A stretch of 64,000 nucleotides of DNA, taken from NCBI GenBank assembly GCA_018396695.1, contig JAGTQU010000002.1, positions 62,411 through 126,410 of the forward strand, written 5' to 3'. Below are positions 25,487-35,263 of the stretch, in pieces. Every line of letters begins with the position of its first letter. Within the stretch, counting starts at the first letter, position 1. The DNA is from Candidatus Bathyarchaeota archaeon. Its GTDB lineage: Archaea > Thermoproteota > Bathyarchaeia > TCS64. Under the pieces are notes generated by a model. It had not been told where the DNA came from and ran no database searches. It saw only the letters and a list, made by a program, of their open reading frames with translations. Both the position numbers and the translations under genes were made by a program.

Positions 25487-26842
25487 TTATCCCCAAGCAC
25501 TCATCTCTCCCAGCACAGAGTCTGAAACCCTTCCTTCAACGACGTCGATGATTGATTCCTCAATGATGTCTAAAGCCTTTTCGAGGTCTTCTGGGCTAAT
25601 ATTCAGCGGGGGGGCTATGCGCAGAACATTGCCGAATCTTCCGAAAGAAATCATGATTAGCCCCCTCTCCCATGCTCTATAGCAGGTTTTCATAGCTTCC
25701 TGCCGTGCGGGAGTCTTCTTCGCATCCTTCACGAGATCGATGCCTATAAGCAACCCCTTACCCCGAATATCCCCGATGATCTCTAAACGCTCCTTCATCT
25801 CTTCAAATCTCCGCATAACCCTCTTACCAGTCTCTTCAGCCTTCTCTGGGAGACGCTCCTTTTCAACCACATTGATCGTCGCTAAAGAGGCTGCGCATAC
25901 TATAGGGTTAGCCTCAGCCGTGAAAAGGTGCGCTGGAGCAATCCACTCCTCCATTAACTCGCTTTTAGAAATGAGTGCCCCCATGGGAAGCCCTGAGGCT
26001 ATTGCTTTCGCAACGATCAGAACATCAGGCTCTATCCCGTAATGCTCGATCGCGAACATTTTTCCAGAGCGTCCAAACCCTGTCTGAACCTCTTCATCTA
26101 CGTATAGGATGCCGTTCTCCTCACATAGCCTCTTGATTTCGCGTAAAAACTCTCTTGGGGGAATTATAACCCCTGCATCCCCTTGGATGGGTTCTAGTAC
26201 GAAAGCCGCAACCTCTTCAGCTGGAATCAGGATCTTAAAGAGGCTCTCTATGAACCCTATGCAGTGGAGTCCACACTCGGGATACTCTAAACCAAAATAG
26301 CAACGGTAACAATCAGCGTATGGAACGTGGTAAACTTCAGGGAGGAGCGGTCCAAGCCTCTTCTTCAAGCCTAGTGCTGAAGCAGTCAGAGTCAACGCCC
26401 CATACGTCGTCCCATGATAGGATCCGAGGAATGAGATTATCTTCTGCCTGCCTGTTGCCGACCTCGCTAACTTGATGGCTCCATCATTTGCGTCTGACCC
26501 CGATAGGCTGTACGCGACTCTCTTCCTGAAGCTTCCCGGAGTTAGGCTCGCAAGCTTCTCAGCAAGGAGGACAGGAAGCTCGTAGAAGGAGTAGCCTAGG
26601 GTATTGTGGATGAATTTCTCAGATTGCTCCCTGATGGCTTTAACGATCTCAGGATGACAGTGCCCTATGTTGTTGACTGCGGCACCCGTCAAGAAGTCTA
26701 TGTACTCGTTCCCGTCTAGATCCCATACCTTAGAACCCTCACCTTTCTCAATGACGAAAGGGTAGTAAGCCATCCTACACGCCTGAGAGATGATCCGCCT
26801 ATCCCTCTCTACAACCTCTCTGCATCTTCTTGAAGACTTCAT
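25487..26842 (-). CDS. Class III aminotransferase (4-aminobutyrate / ornithine type)
   Basis: 451 residues. Class III PLP transaminase: LDGNEYIDFLTGAAVNNIGHCHPEI at the N-terminus, SGSDANDGAIKLAR for cofactor phosphate binding, SYHGTTYGALT, the Glu-Asp pair in ILYVDEEVQTGFGRSG and the PLP-lysine in IVAKAIASGLPMGA. Members act on omega-amino groups such as those of GABA, ornithine or acetylornithine, or on branched beta-amino acids; the substrate cannot be fixed here. It is the first gene of the minus-strand catabolic set 21439-26842 and lies 94 nt downstream of PEPCK. Confidence 0.9.
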   Translation of the reverse strand: MKSSRRCREVVERDRRIISQACRMAYYPFVIEKGEGSKVWDLDGNEYIDFLTGAAVNNIGHCHPEIVKAIREQSEKFIHNTLGYSFYELPVLLAEKLASLTPGSFRKRVAYSLSGSDANDGAIKLARSATGRQKIISFLGSYHGTTYGALTLTASALGLKKRLGPLLPEVYHVPYADCYRCYFGLEYPECGLHCIGFIESLFKILIPAEEVAAFVLEPIQGDAGVIIPPREFLREIKRLCEENGILYVDEEVQTGFGRSGKMFAIEHYGIEPDVLIVAKAIASGLPMGALISKSELMEEWIAPAHLFTAEANPIVCAASLATINVVEKERLPEKAEETGKRVMRRFEEMKERLEIIGDIRGKGLLIGIDLVKDAKKTPARQEAMKTCYRAWERGLIMISFGRFGNVLRIAPPLNISPEDLEKALDIIEESIIDVVEGRVSDSVLGEMSAWG

Positions 26843-26936
26843 GGTTTAGAAGTTAGAGGCACGAGCATAAAGAAATTTTTATGAAAACGGCTGAAAACGG
26901 GGATTAGAACCATTGATTTGAGCTGACGGTGAGGTT

Positions 26937-28808
26937 TCAGACGGCTTGGAAAAAGCTTGGCGGGAGGACCTCTTCCCCAGTTTCAAGTTTAAGGCTCATC
27001 AACTCCTCCCTCTGCTTCTTCATAATGCTCCAGAACTCTTCTGGCATCTCCTCGTCTTTGAAGAAGTTCTCCATTCTTTCAATCTTCTCAAGCTGCTTCG
27101 TCAACCTGACGCTGAACTGGATCTCATAGTCCTTTTCAGAATATTCTCTGCCTAGAACCTCTCTGAAGAGGGTTTCCAGATCATTGAAGAGGGGGAGACA
27201 TCCTATCGGCGTCTTTACGGCATCGTATTCTCCGCGAATCCTCCCTTCAGCCCATAGGATCCAGACTTTCTTATCCAACTTACTATTCGTGTATCTCCCC
27301 TCATGCTTTAGGAAATAGTTCATGGCATATACTCTAGGCTTATGCTTGAGCCTTCGACCGAAGCTGAAATGGTTGCTTATATACAACCCAAGGGGGACTA
27401 CAACGAAGTCTATGTTCGCCATCGGGTCACATCTTCTGACGCCTGTTTTTCCAATAGTCGCAGTAGTAGTTTCCGATTCGAGGGCCGCTCCTAAATAGAC
27501 GCCATGTTCCCAGCTGAGGGCTTCGGCGATAGGTACGTTTGTATCGCTATCTCTGCCTCCGTATAGGATTCCCTCGACTACTACCCCTTCAGGGTCGTTA
27601 TATTTCGGATCCACATTCTCAAGCTCGCTTAGGCGCATCGTGTACCTTGCGTTTCCATGAGCGAAAGGTATTTCTTTCCCCTCACTATCCCGCTTCTCCT
27701 TCCACCACTCTCCGCTGAAGTTTACACCCTTCTCAGGAATGTCATCTCTGCCCATCCCAAGCCAGTAGGGGATACCATCTGCGACTAGTACGTTGCTGAA
27801 TATTAGTTCGCGAGGAGTCGTCAAAGCCTTGTAGATCAGTGGATCGTCAATAGGATTAACGTCCTGAATTATTCCGAAGATTCCTTGCTCTATGTTGACC
27901 GCTCTAGCGTACCCTTCGTCATCTATCCTCAGGTAGGCGATGTCGTCTCCAACTATGCTCTGTCCAGGTATCATAGCTGTGCTAGTCTTGCCGCAAGCTG
28001 AGGGGAAAGCCCCTGTGAAATAGGTAACCCTATTCTTTCCTGGAGGATGAGCCCCCATTATTAGCATATGCTCAGCCAGCCAGTCCTCGTGGTTGGCTTT
28101 GTGGATGGCTAAACGTAGAGCAAGTTTCTTAAGCCCAACGCTATTCCCAGCGTATTGGTTATTCACGGAGTAGACTTTACCATCGACTACGTCAATGTAT
28201 ATCCTCCTTAAATGGACGTTCTTCGTGACCCTGTTTTCATTCAACTCCCCTGCCGAGTGTATGAAAGTGAAGAACTCCTTCGACCCCTTTAACCGTTTAA
28301 ACTGGCTATACCCTTGCCTGTAAAGTATGTCCTCGCTGTGCGCAACGTACGGGGAATCAGTTATCTGCATAGCGCATAGGCTGAATCTGCTATTCGTTGG
28401 TCCAAGGCTGTAAAACTTCACTAAACATTCTTTCCCACCCATCGCACCATCCAGTAAAGTCAAAATCTCTTTCAGACCATCGTCTCTATCTATTGTGTTT
28501 ATCCTCTTGCTTAGACGCATGTTTTTCGTTGTGAGAACCTTTGTTGCACCTACATCACGTGCCAGATCATAGTAGCCGTCGAAGTGTACTGTTTGTCCCC
28601 TTATTTTGAGCGTGGTTTCCTCGCCGCTTTTCAATGCGAGGTCCCTAACATAACGAATATCCTCTTCGCCCTCTCCTAGAACAGTAACCTTGGCTGGCTT
28701 ACACAGTTTCGTGAAATATTCGATTTGTTCTATAACATGGATGTTTTCGAGTGCCTCAAGTTTGGTTCTGCTCAAAGAGTCTAGAAGATCGGAAAACTTG
28801 TCACTCAA
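26937..28808 (-). CDS. pckG: Phosphoenolpyruvate carboxykinase (GTP)
   Basis: 623 residues, typical of the GTP-dependent enzyme. The specific P-loop and active-site cysteine lie in FPSACGKTSTAMIPGQ; the metal-binding region WLAEHMLIMGAHPPG, the GTP-site GRRCDPMANIDF-like stretch (here VRRCDPMANIDF) and NWF-type C-terminal sequence are as expected. It interconverts oxaloacetate and phosphoenolpyruvate with GTP. With GAPDH upstream in the window and transaminases next door, it probably carries amino-acid carbon into gluconeogenesis. Confidence 0.96.
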   Translation of the reverse strand: MSDKFSDLLDSLSRTKLEALENIHVIEQIEYFTKLCKPAKVTVLGEGEEDIRYVRDLALKSGEETTLKIRGQTVHFDGYYDLARDVGATKVLTTKNMRLSKRINTIDRDDGLKEILTLLDGAMGGKECLVKFYSLGPTNSRFSLCAMQITDSPYVAHSEDILYRQGYSQFKRLKGSKEFFTFIHSAGELNENRVTKNVHLRRIYIDVVDGKVYSVNNQYAGNSVGLKKLALRLAIHKANHEDWLAEHMLIMGAHPPGKNRVTYFTGAFPSACGKTSTAMIPGQSIVGDDIAYLRIDDEGYARAVNIEQGIFGIIQDVNPIDDPLIYKALTTPRELIFSNVLVADGIPYWLGMGRDDIPEKGVNFSGEWWKEKRDSEGKEIPFAHGNARYTMRLSELENVDPKYNDPEGVVVEGILYGGRDSDTNVPIAEALSWEHGVYLGAALESETTTATIGKTGVRRCDPMANIDFVVVPLGLYISNHFSFGRRLKHKPRVYAMNYFLKHEGRYTNSKLDKKVWILWAEGRIRGEYDAVKTPIGCLPLFNDLETLFREVLGREYSEKDYEIQFSVRLTKQLEKIERMENFFKDEEMPEEFWSIMKKQREELMSLKLETGEEVLPPSFFQAV

Positions 28809-28943
28809 TTCTGATAAAAATACTATTACTCTCTAATAATTTTGGCGATTAAAGGCGTTTAATAAACAAGAAATCTTCTCTAGCTCACTAAAGGGTTAGG
28901 ATCCGAAAAAAGGAAATAGAAGCCACTTCAACCCTAAATAGGG

Positions 28944-29696
28944 TTGTTCGACTTGGATACGATAAAGATAGAAGAAATGACTTGGCCAATGGTCAAGAAA
29001 GCAATTGAAAAAGGTTATAAAACAGTTATCGTCCCTGTCGGATCAATTGAACAGCATGGGCCTCACTTACCAACGGGAACTGACACATTTGCCGGAGATG
29101 TTTTCGGCATTCGGGTTGCTGAGAGGCTTGGGAAAGCCTTGGTTGCACCTACGATCAGGCCAGGCTGTAGTGAACACCATATGGATTTCCCCGGAACTAT
29201 TACGATATCTCCTGAGACGCTCATCCGTGTTCTACTCGATGTATGTGAAGCCCTTGACAGACATGGTTTCGAGAACATCATCTTAATTCCAACGCATGGC
29301 GGAAACTTTGCTCCAGTCATCACGGCAACCCAGATAATAGCTCCGAGGCTTAAGGCTAACCTCATAGCCCTCGCAGATCTAGGTGGGCTCATTTCAAAGA
29401 TGAATGGCGCGATGGCGGAGTTCGGAGTCTCAGCAGAAGAGGCTGGAAGCCATTCAGGAGCCGCTGAGACATCGCTTATGATGGCCTATAAACCAGATCT
29501 TGTTAGAGGAGAGGAGATGACAACCGGATATATGGGTCCTTTAACCTCTAAATATGTTCGAGCAGGCTTCAAAGCAGTGACCCCTACCGGAGTCTTCGGA
29601 GATGCGACTAAGGCGTCTCGAAAGGCTGGAGAGAGGATCATCGAGCTTGTAACAGAAATGTACGTTGAGAATATTAAAAGAGAGCTTGAAAGCTGA
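28944..29696 (+). CDS. Creatininase-family protein
   Basis: 250 residues from TTG 28944 (a second TTG lies at 28953). The creatininase fold is shown by VIVPVGSIEQHGPHLPTGTDTF with its metal ligands Glu, His and Asp, CSEHHMDFPGTITI and LIPTHGGNFAP, and a late Glu in EAGSHSGAAETSLMM. Family members hydrolyse cyclic amides such as creatinine, or act on pterin and peptide precursors (MftE, ArfB). Creatinine itself is not a likely substrate in this organism. Given the surrounding hydrolases, an amide or lactam hydrolase is the best general call. Confidence 0.88.
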   Translation: MFDLDTIKIEEMTWPMVKKAIEKGYKTVIVPVGSIEQHGPHLPTGTDTFAGDVFGIRVAERLGKALVAPTIRPGCSEHHMDFPGTITISPETLIRVLLDVCEALDRHGFENIILIPTHGGNFAPVITATQIIAPRLKANLIALADLGGLISKMNGAMAEFGVSAEEAGSHSGAAETSLMMAYKPDLVRGEEMTTGYMGPLTSKYVRAGFKAVTPTGVFGDATKASRKAGERIIELVTEMYVENIKRELES

Positions 29697-29930
29697 GGAG
29701 GATATTCCGAAAAGACCCTTCATTTTTTCATGTGATTATGCTTAAGCATCTTCTAGTCACTAAGACGTTGCCTCGATAAAAACAGGAAAGGCTTTTAGAA
29801 TTTACACCATTCCCCCTGAGAATGCTTGAGGGAAAGTTGTTCTTAGTCTAGAATTTGGAGATATTATTATGGCGAACAAGTATCTTGAATATTTTAAATA
29901 CCTAAATATCTAGATTAGTGAAGAGGCGGA

Positions 29931-30386
29931 TTGATCCAAAAAGATGTTAAGAAGCCGAATTTAAACGATTATATGGCGGGTGCTCTTCTATCCAACGGAA
30001 TCATCTGGATGTGGGCTATGGCTGTTAACATTCTCCAACCATTCATGCCAACGGAAGATGGTTTTATTCTAGGTTCAGTAACTTTCATAGTGTTCATAGG
30101 AGCTGGAATCATAGCCTCCTATCTCGTCATTAAGCGTTCAAGCTCCGACTATCTGAAGGTTTTGCTGAAGCTGGTTGCCTCTGAGATCATCTTTTCAATA
30201 ATATTCATATTATCTTTTGTAAACCCTTCAGTAGAACTTATAACGGTGTTGTTCTTTAGCTTCGTAGTCGGGGGTTTAGTTGGCCTATATCTCGCTGCGA
30301 GACCAAAGTTGATTAATAAGCCTACTGGAAAGGTAGCTAACCAAAGCATAAATACCGAACCGCATTCAAAGAATTCCTTAAATTGA
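29931..30386 (+). CDS. Small unrecognised membrane protein
   Basis: 151 residues with four predicted membrane helices (about 15-35, 43-64, 79-98, 102-121) and a polar C-terminal tail. It starts at TTG 29931 after GAGGCGG. Its ATGA overlap (30383-30386) with the next gene indicates coupled translation. No family recognised. Confidence 0.6.
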   Translation: MIQKDVKKPNLNDYMAGALLSNGIIWMWAMAVNILQPFMPTEDGFILGSVTFIVFIGAGIIASYLVIKRSSSDYLKVLLKLVASEIIFSIIFILSFVNPSVELITVLFFSFVVGGLVGLYLAARPKLINKPTGKVANQSINTEPHSKNSLN

Positions 30387-30778
30387 ATGAATACACTACT
30401 AGGAGATGGGAGAAACCCCTTTTGTTCAGGAATATGGAAGTCACGCCTGAAGAAGAAGAGGAGCTGATTAGGAAGGTAGCCATGATAATACATAAGAATG
30501 GTTTAGAAGCAGCAGCAATCCTAATGATAGAGACGGTTAAACCTCTATCATACATAGGAGGTCAGATGGGGCGCCTATTCATATCGCCTTTCCTCCCCGC
30601 GTTTGGAGACAAGATTGAGGTTGGGGGAGAGAAGCTCATCACAGTATTCGAGAAGAGGGAGAATGTTGAGAAGCTTCTTAGTATGATTGAGGAGATGGCT
30701 AAGGCGGATAGCACGAAAGTTGAGAAGCCAAGCGAAACTAAAAAGAGAAGCCTTTGGAGGCGATTAATTCCTTTTTAG
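30383..30778 (+). CDS. Unrecognised small soluble protein
   Basis: 131 residues. A helical protein with HKNGLEAAAILMIETVKPLSYIGGQMGRLFISPFLPAFGDKI in the centre and an amphipathic RENVEKLLSMIEEM near the end. Similar short proteins, with a PLSFIAGQ-like core and a final Arg-Glu-Asn-Val-Glu-Leu helix, exist in anaerobic bacteria, but no function is known to me. It overlaps the preceding membrane gene by 4 nt and lies 67 nt before the GlmL-family gene; all may be one transcript. The first possible internal start, at the Met of MEVTPEEEEE, would shorten it by 17 residues. Confidence 0.6.
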   Translation: MNEYTTRRWEKPLLFRNMEVTPEEEEELIRKVAMIIHKNGLEAAAILMIETVKPLSYIGGQMGRLFISPFLPAFGDKIEVGGEKLITVFEKRENVEKLLSMIEEMAKADSTKVEKPSETKKRSLWRRLIPF

Positions 30779-30845
30779 CAAGCCCAAAACTGATTCAAAA
30801 TTAGAAAAATTTAACTTTCATCAACGTTGTCGATTCTACTGAATC

Positions 30846-32684
30846 TTGATGACCGCGTTGAAGAAGCCGAAAGATGAGATGCAGTATATCCTCGCAACTG
30901 ACGTAGGAAGCACCACGACTAAGGCTCGTTTCTTCTGCAGGAAGAATGGAGAGTGGAGGTTTCTAATAGCTGGAGAGGCTCCAACAACGGTTGAAGCTCC
31001 ATACGAGGATGTGACTCTAGGAGTGAGAAACGCTGTTAGAGAGGTTGAAGAATTAACCGGGCACAAAATACTCTCCCCAGACGGAAGCGGTATAATAGTG
31101 CCATATGATGGAAAGGCAGGGGTCGACCTCTACTGCACCACGAGCAGCGCGGGTGGCGGGCTCCAGATGATGGTTGCAGGTTTGATCAAGACGATGACGG
31201 CTGAGAGCGCTAACAGGGCGGCTCTAGGAGCTGGCGCCATAGTAATGGATATAATCTCCCGCGATGATGAACGTCAACCGTTCCAGAAGATCCGTAGAAT
31301 AAGAAGCCTTAGACCGGATATGATCTTGGTCGCTGGAGGGACTGATGGCGGGGCCACAGCACACGTCGTTGAGATAATTGAGCTCATTAAGGCGGCGGAG
31401 CCGAAGCCGAGACTTGGAGTCGGGTACCAACTCCCCATAATCTACGCTGGGAACAAAGAGATTAGGAAACAAGTCGACGAGATGATGGGGAAAGACTTCG
31501 CCCTCACAATCGTCGATAATATTAGACCGTCACTCGAGGTGGAGAACACGGAACCAGCTAGGAGGGCGGTCCACGAGTTATTCATGGAGCATGTGATGAG
31601 CCACGCCCCTGGCTACACGAAGCTGATGAAGTGGACCGACGTAGATATCATGCCTACACCTGCAGGAGAAGGGTTAGCCATGCAGCTTATAGCTAGCACC
31701 TTCAAGAAGAATGTCCTAGGAGTAGGTCTCGGAGGAGCGACGACGAACGTATATTCCATCGTCGACGGGAGATTCGTCAGAAGCGTCAGCGCAAACCTCG
31801 GGATGAGCTACAGTGTCACGAACGTTATGAAGGAGGCAGGGGTTAGCAACATTATGAGATGGCTCCCCTTCCGATTAGAGGAAGAAGAGGTTACGAGTAG
31901 ACTGTCAAACAAGATGATCAGACCTACAACAATACCCCAGACTATTGAAGACTTGATCGTCGAGCATTCTGTCGCAAGGGAGGCGTTACGCTTAGGCCTC
32001 AATCATCATAAGTCGATTGCAACCAGGTTAAAGGGTATTCAAGTCCAGCGAACTATTTCAGACATGTTCGAACAGGAACTTGAAGAGACCTATATTAAAA
32101 TGATGATCATCGACATCATAGCAGGGACCGGAGGGCTCCTCAGCCACGCTCCTAGGAGGGTTCAAAGCATGTTGATCCTTATAGACGCTTTTCAGCCTGA
32201 GGGTGTAACAAGAATGTTCCAAGATAGTGTCTTCATGATGCCTCATCTAGGAGTCCTTTCAACGGTTTACAGAGAGGCTGCCTGGAACATATTCGATAAG
32301 GATTGTCTAGTTAGACTCGGCACAGTGATAGCCCCAGCAGGCATCATCAATCCAGGGGAAACAGCGATGACGGTGGAGTTGAATATGCCCGACGGATCCA
32401 AAATAAAGGAGAGCATAGGTTTTGGAGAAATTAAACGTATAGCGTTATCAGAGAATACAGAGATTGAAGCAGTGATCTCGCCTCATAGAGGTCTAGACGT
32501 AGGCGCCGGATCAGGGCACCAAGTTGAGAAGCCTGTGATGGGGGGAGAAGTCGGGTTAATCCTGGATGCAAGAGGAAGACCGCTCCAGATCCCTCAGGAA
32601 GAGGCGGAGAAGAAGGCTCTACTTCTCAAATGGTTTAAAGCGTTGGATCTATATCCTCCGGATAAGCTTGAGGAGCTTGTGTGA
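30846..32684 (+). CDS. GlmL/MutL-family actin-like ATPase
   Basis: 612 residues. The N-terminal ASKHA phosphate-1 motif ILATDVGSTTTKARFF and a second motif NVLGVGLGGATTNVYSI define an actin/Hsp70-like ATPase. The whole layout, including CTTSSAGGGLQMMVAGLI, ILVAGGTDGG and the late PAGIINPGE, matches the GlmL (MutL) family named for the gene between the two glutamate mutase subunits in Clostridium. It is thought to help a B12 enzyme, but no mutase subunit is in the window. The next gene starts 1 nt after its stop, so the two products are probably partners. Confidence 0.85.
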   Translation: MMTALKKPKDEMQYILATDVGSTTTKARFFCRKNGEWRFLIAGEAPTTVEAPYEDVTLGVRNAVREVEELTGHKILSPDGSGIIVPYDGKAGVDLYCTTSSAGGGLQMMVAGLIKTMTAESANRAALGAGAIVMDIISRDDERQPFQKIRRIRSLRPDMILVAGGTDGGATAHVVEIIELIKAAEPKPRLGVGYQLPIIYAGNKEIRKQVDEMMGKDFALTIVDNIRPSLEVENTEPARRAVHELFMEHVMSHAPGYTKLMKWTDVDIMPTPAGEGLAMQLIASTFKKNVLGVGLGGATTNVYSIVDGRFVRSVSANLGMSYSVTNVMKEAGVSNIMRWLPFRLEEEEVTSRLSNKMIRPTTIPQTIEDLIVEHSVAREALRLGLNHHKSIATRLKGIQVQRTISDMFEQELEETYIKMMIIDIIAGTGGLLSHAPRRVQSMLILIDAFQPEGVTRMFQDSVFMMPHLGVLSTVYREAAWNIFDKDCLVRLGTVIAPAGIINPGETAMTVELNMPDGSKIKESIGFGEIKRIALSENTEIEAVISPHRGLDVGAGSGHQVEKPVMGGEVGLILDARGRPLQIPQEEAEKKALLLKWFKALDLYPPDKLEELV

Positions 32685-32685
32685 C

Positions 32686-33846
32686 ATGAAGAAGAAAAGC
32701 GTAGAAGCTGAGAAAGTTTCAAAGGAAGCCCATGCGTATACTCCGGGGCTTAAAGTAAAGAGGAGCATGACCATCAATAAGACGAGGAGGCTGCCAATCC
32801 CTGGTGAAGTCTTCGTGAAAGTCGGGGATACCGTAGACTACAATACGATTGTTGCTAGGGCGCAGATTCGAGGAGACCCAGAGATAGTGAAGGCGGCGAT
32901 AATGCTGGGGGTTGAGGCTGAAGACCTTCCAAGATACGTGAAAAAGAAGATCGATGAGAGAGTCTCGAAGGGGGAGGTTATAGCTGCGTACAACGCGCTG
33001 TTTGGACTTATAAAGAAACAAGTCGTATCACCCGTAGATGGTACTATAGAGAGCATCTCCAACGTTACAGGCCAAATCATAGTCAGAGGGCTCCCTATGC
33101 CAGTCGATGTGGAGGCTTACATACCTGGAAAAGTCATCGAGGTTATGCCAAATGAGGGGGCTGTAATATCCACTAATTCGGCATTTATCCAAGGCATCTT
33201 CGGGATAGGCGGAGAGACTCATGGGAGACTTAGAATAGCTGTTGAGAATCCTCAGGAAACGCTGAGTGAAGACCTGATAACCTCTGAAGATAAGGGAAAG
33301 GTTCTGATCGGGGGGAGCTTAGTTACATACGAGGCTTTGAAGAAGGCGGTAGAGATGGGAGTATCATGCATTGTGGCAGGAGGAATCCGGTATAGAGACA
33401 TCACGAAGTTTATGGGGACGGAGATAGGGGTAGCGATAACGGGTGAAGAAGAGGTCGGGCTAACCTTGATAATTACAGAGGGCTTCGGCAAGATGAATAT
33501 GTCTCAGCACACATTTGACCTTCTGAAAAAGTTTGAAGGATATATGGCTTCAGTTAACGGCGCAACTCAGATAAGGGCAGGTGTCCTCAGGCCTGAGATA
33601 ATAATCCCCCACTCAGAAGCCTCTAAGCAGTCTGATGAGGATGAGCTTGCGATGGGTATGCAGCCCGGAACTCCAGTTCGAATAATAAGGCAACCGTACT
33701 TCGGGGCGATTGGAAAGGTATTCAGACTTCCGGTCGAGCTTCAGAAACTTGAGTCAGAGTCGCTGGTTAGGGTCGTTGAAGTAAAGCTAGAGAACGGCGA
33801 GATCGTGACGGTGCCTAGGGCTAACGTTGAAATAATCGAGGAGTAG
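32686..33846 (+). CDS. Unrecognised beta-rich protein coupled to the GlmL-family gene
   Basis: 386 residues from ATG 32686, directly after the GlmL stop (TGACATG). Residues about 25-60 (RLPIPGEVFVKVGDTVDYNTIVA) and 115-155 (VVSPVDGTIESISNVTGQIIV) resemble biotinyl/lipoyl-like barrel-sandwich hybrids without the modified lysine. A middle part contains GKVLIGGSLVTYEALKKAVEMGVSCIVAGGI. The C-terminus looks like an SH3/KOW barrel (GTPVRIIRQPYFGAIGKV...VPRANVEII). I know no function. The architecture suggests a scaffold or carrier rather than an enzyme. Confidence 0.75.
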   Translation: MKKKSVEAEKVSKEAHAYTPGLKVKRSMTINKTRRLPIPGEVFVKVGDTVDYNTIVARAQIRGDPEIVKAAIMLGVEAEDLPRYVKKKIDERVSKGEVIAAYNALFGLIKKQVVSPVDGTIESISNVTGQIIVRGLPMPVDVEAYIPGKVIEVMPNEGAVISTNSAFIQGIFGIGGETHGRLRIAVENPQETLSEDLITSEDKGKVLIGGSLVTYEALKKAVEMGVSCIVAGGIRYRDITKFMGTEIGVAITGEEEVGLTLIITEGFGKMNMSQHTFDLLKKFEGYMASVNGATQIRAGVLRPEIIIPHSEASKQSDEDELAMGMQPGTPVRIIRQPYFGAIGKVFRLPVELQKLESESLVRVVEVKLENGEIVTVPRANVEIIEE

Positions 33847-33911
33847 CATACTCCATACTTTAAACCCATAAACTAGATTTTTAATCAACAAAAAAATGGA
33901 ATTTAAAAAAA

Positions 33912-34268
33912 TCACTTTGTCGTAATCGTATATTTAACGCCGAGCGGGGAGAGAGCTTCGTCAATCTTGGCGATGAGGTTATTAATATCGCTTTGCGTTG
34001 GATTCTTAAACCATTCAAAGAAGAAGTCATATTCTCCCAGAATCATCCCAGACTTGCTGATTATCTTATCGCATCGCTCTTCAGAGATTTTAGCCACCCC
34101 TATCTGCGAGAAATATTCCATTACTCCTGTATTCGTGTTGAATTCTGGTCCCCCAAAAGCGATGGTAGTATCCATTATGCATACTTCAGGCATGTCAACC
34201 GATATCTTCTCAAGAGCCCTTATCGCCTTCAAAAGGGGTGGTCCATAGATCTTTACAAAACTCCTCAT
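33912..34268 (-). CDS. Unrecognised small protein
   Basis: 118 residues, mixed alpha/beta and without membrane segments. Features are a central IMDTTIAFGGPEFNTNTG with a single Cys just before it, and a FFEWFKNPTQSDINNLIAKID helix near the end. It is separated from PCNA by 181 nt of AT-rich sequence, so it probably has its own promoter. No family recognised. Confidence 0.6.
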   Translation of the reverse strand: MRSFVKIYGPPLLKAIRALEKISVDMPEVCIMDTTIAFGGPEFNTNTGVMEYFSQIGVAKISEERCDKIISKSGMILGEYDFFFEWFKNPTQSDINNLIAKIDEALSPLGVKYTITTK

Positions 34269-34449
34269 ATATATCCCAAAATAGATTCTCTACACGTTCT
34301 TATTTTAATATTTATCTAAAAATGATAACTTGAAAAAGGACTAATTACCTTTATTACACCTTTTAACGGTCGTTAATAGAAGCATATCTATCTTCCGAAT
34401 AGGATTATTTAACAGCTTAAGATTGTTTATAAGATGTTCTTTTTAGGGG

Positions 34450-35199
34450 TTAGACCCCAATACAAGGAGCTAGATAGTAAACGAGCCTTCCTTGAGGGAG
34501 CTCGAAACTCATCTTTATTGGCATATCTGTTGAAAGCTCTAGTTGAGCGACTTCGCTTGAGACACTCGCCGTATTAACTATATCCTGCAGATAGCTCAAA
34601 GTGAAAGTAGCGTTGGAGTCCTCCTCAGACTTCAACTCTATGATATCATCCGCTCCCTTCTCCCAGAGGCTCGATGCGCTTCCCATGTCACCTGCTGCAC
34701 TGATTTTGACCCCGCTGTTGGTTATCTCGAGTTTCACATGTTCGCTTACAAGGGAGGCGTCCCTTATCGCCTTCCTAAGGCTTTGTGTGAGCATACGGGC
34801 GCGGGATTTGAAAAATATGTTCGGGGACGGAACCTCCTCATCGACCGGCTCTAGGACAGGCATTAGAAACCTCCTTGTATGACCTCCCCTCTTGCATTGG
34901 ATTAAAAGCATGTTTTCTTTATCGAGTTTTATCTCTAGTTGCTCATCCTTCTCAACCCTGTCAAGAAATTTGAGTAGCTCATTAATGTTCAGAGTCAGCT
35001 TAGTCTCTTCGTCTAACAGGTATCTTTTGAAAAACTCTTTAGGTAGCTCAAAGTCCACCATCGCGACGTGGCTGGGATCCATTGCAACGAGCTTGATCTG
35101 AGACTCATCGACCAAGAAATTACCTCTCTCAACGATTACCGAGAGTGCTTTAACCAGGTTGCGGAAAGATTCGATGCTTGAAACCTCAAAATCAAACAA
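34450..35199 (-). CDS. pcn: DNA polymerase sliding clamp (PCNA)
   Basis: 249 residues with the two-domain clamp fold. Recognisable parts are LVAMDPSHVAMVDFEL near residue 38, the basic GGHTRRF, the interdomain connector PVLEPVDEEVPSP and the C-terminal DMPIKMSFELPQGRLVYYLAPCIGV. It encircles DNA and tethers polymerase, ligase and FEN1 via PIP boxes. It ends the minus-strand information-processing block and lies 64 nt downstream of the TFS gene. Confidence 0.96.
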   Translation of the reverse strand: MFDFEVSSIESFRNLVKALSVIVERGNFLVDESQIKLVAMDPSHVAMVDFELPKEFFKRYLLDEETKLTLNINELLKFLDRVEKDEQLEIKLDKENMLLIQCKRGGHTRRFLMPVLEPVDEEVPSPNIFFKSRARMLTQSLRKAIRDASLVSEHVKLEITNSGVKISAAGDMGSASSLWEKGADDIIELKSEEDSNATFTLSYLQDIVNTASVSSEVAQLELSTDMPIKMSFELPQGRLVYYLAPCIGV

Positions 35200-35263
35200 A
35201 GATAATCCTCCGATATACAGATGCGTGTTAACTAAATATCTTTAGCGCTAAAAAGCTGTTTGG

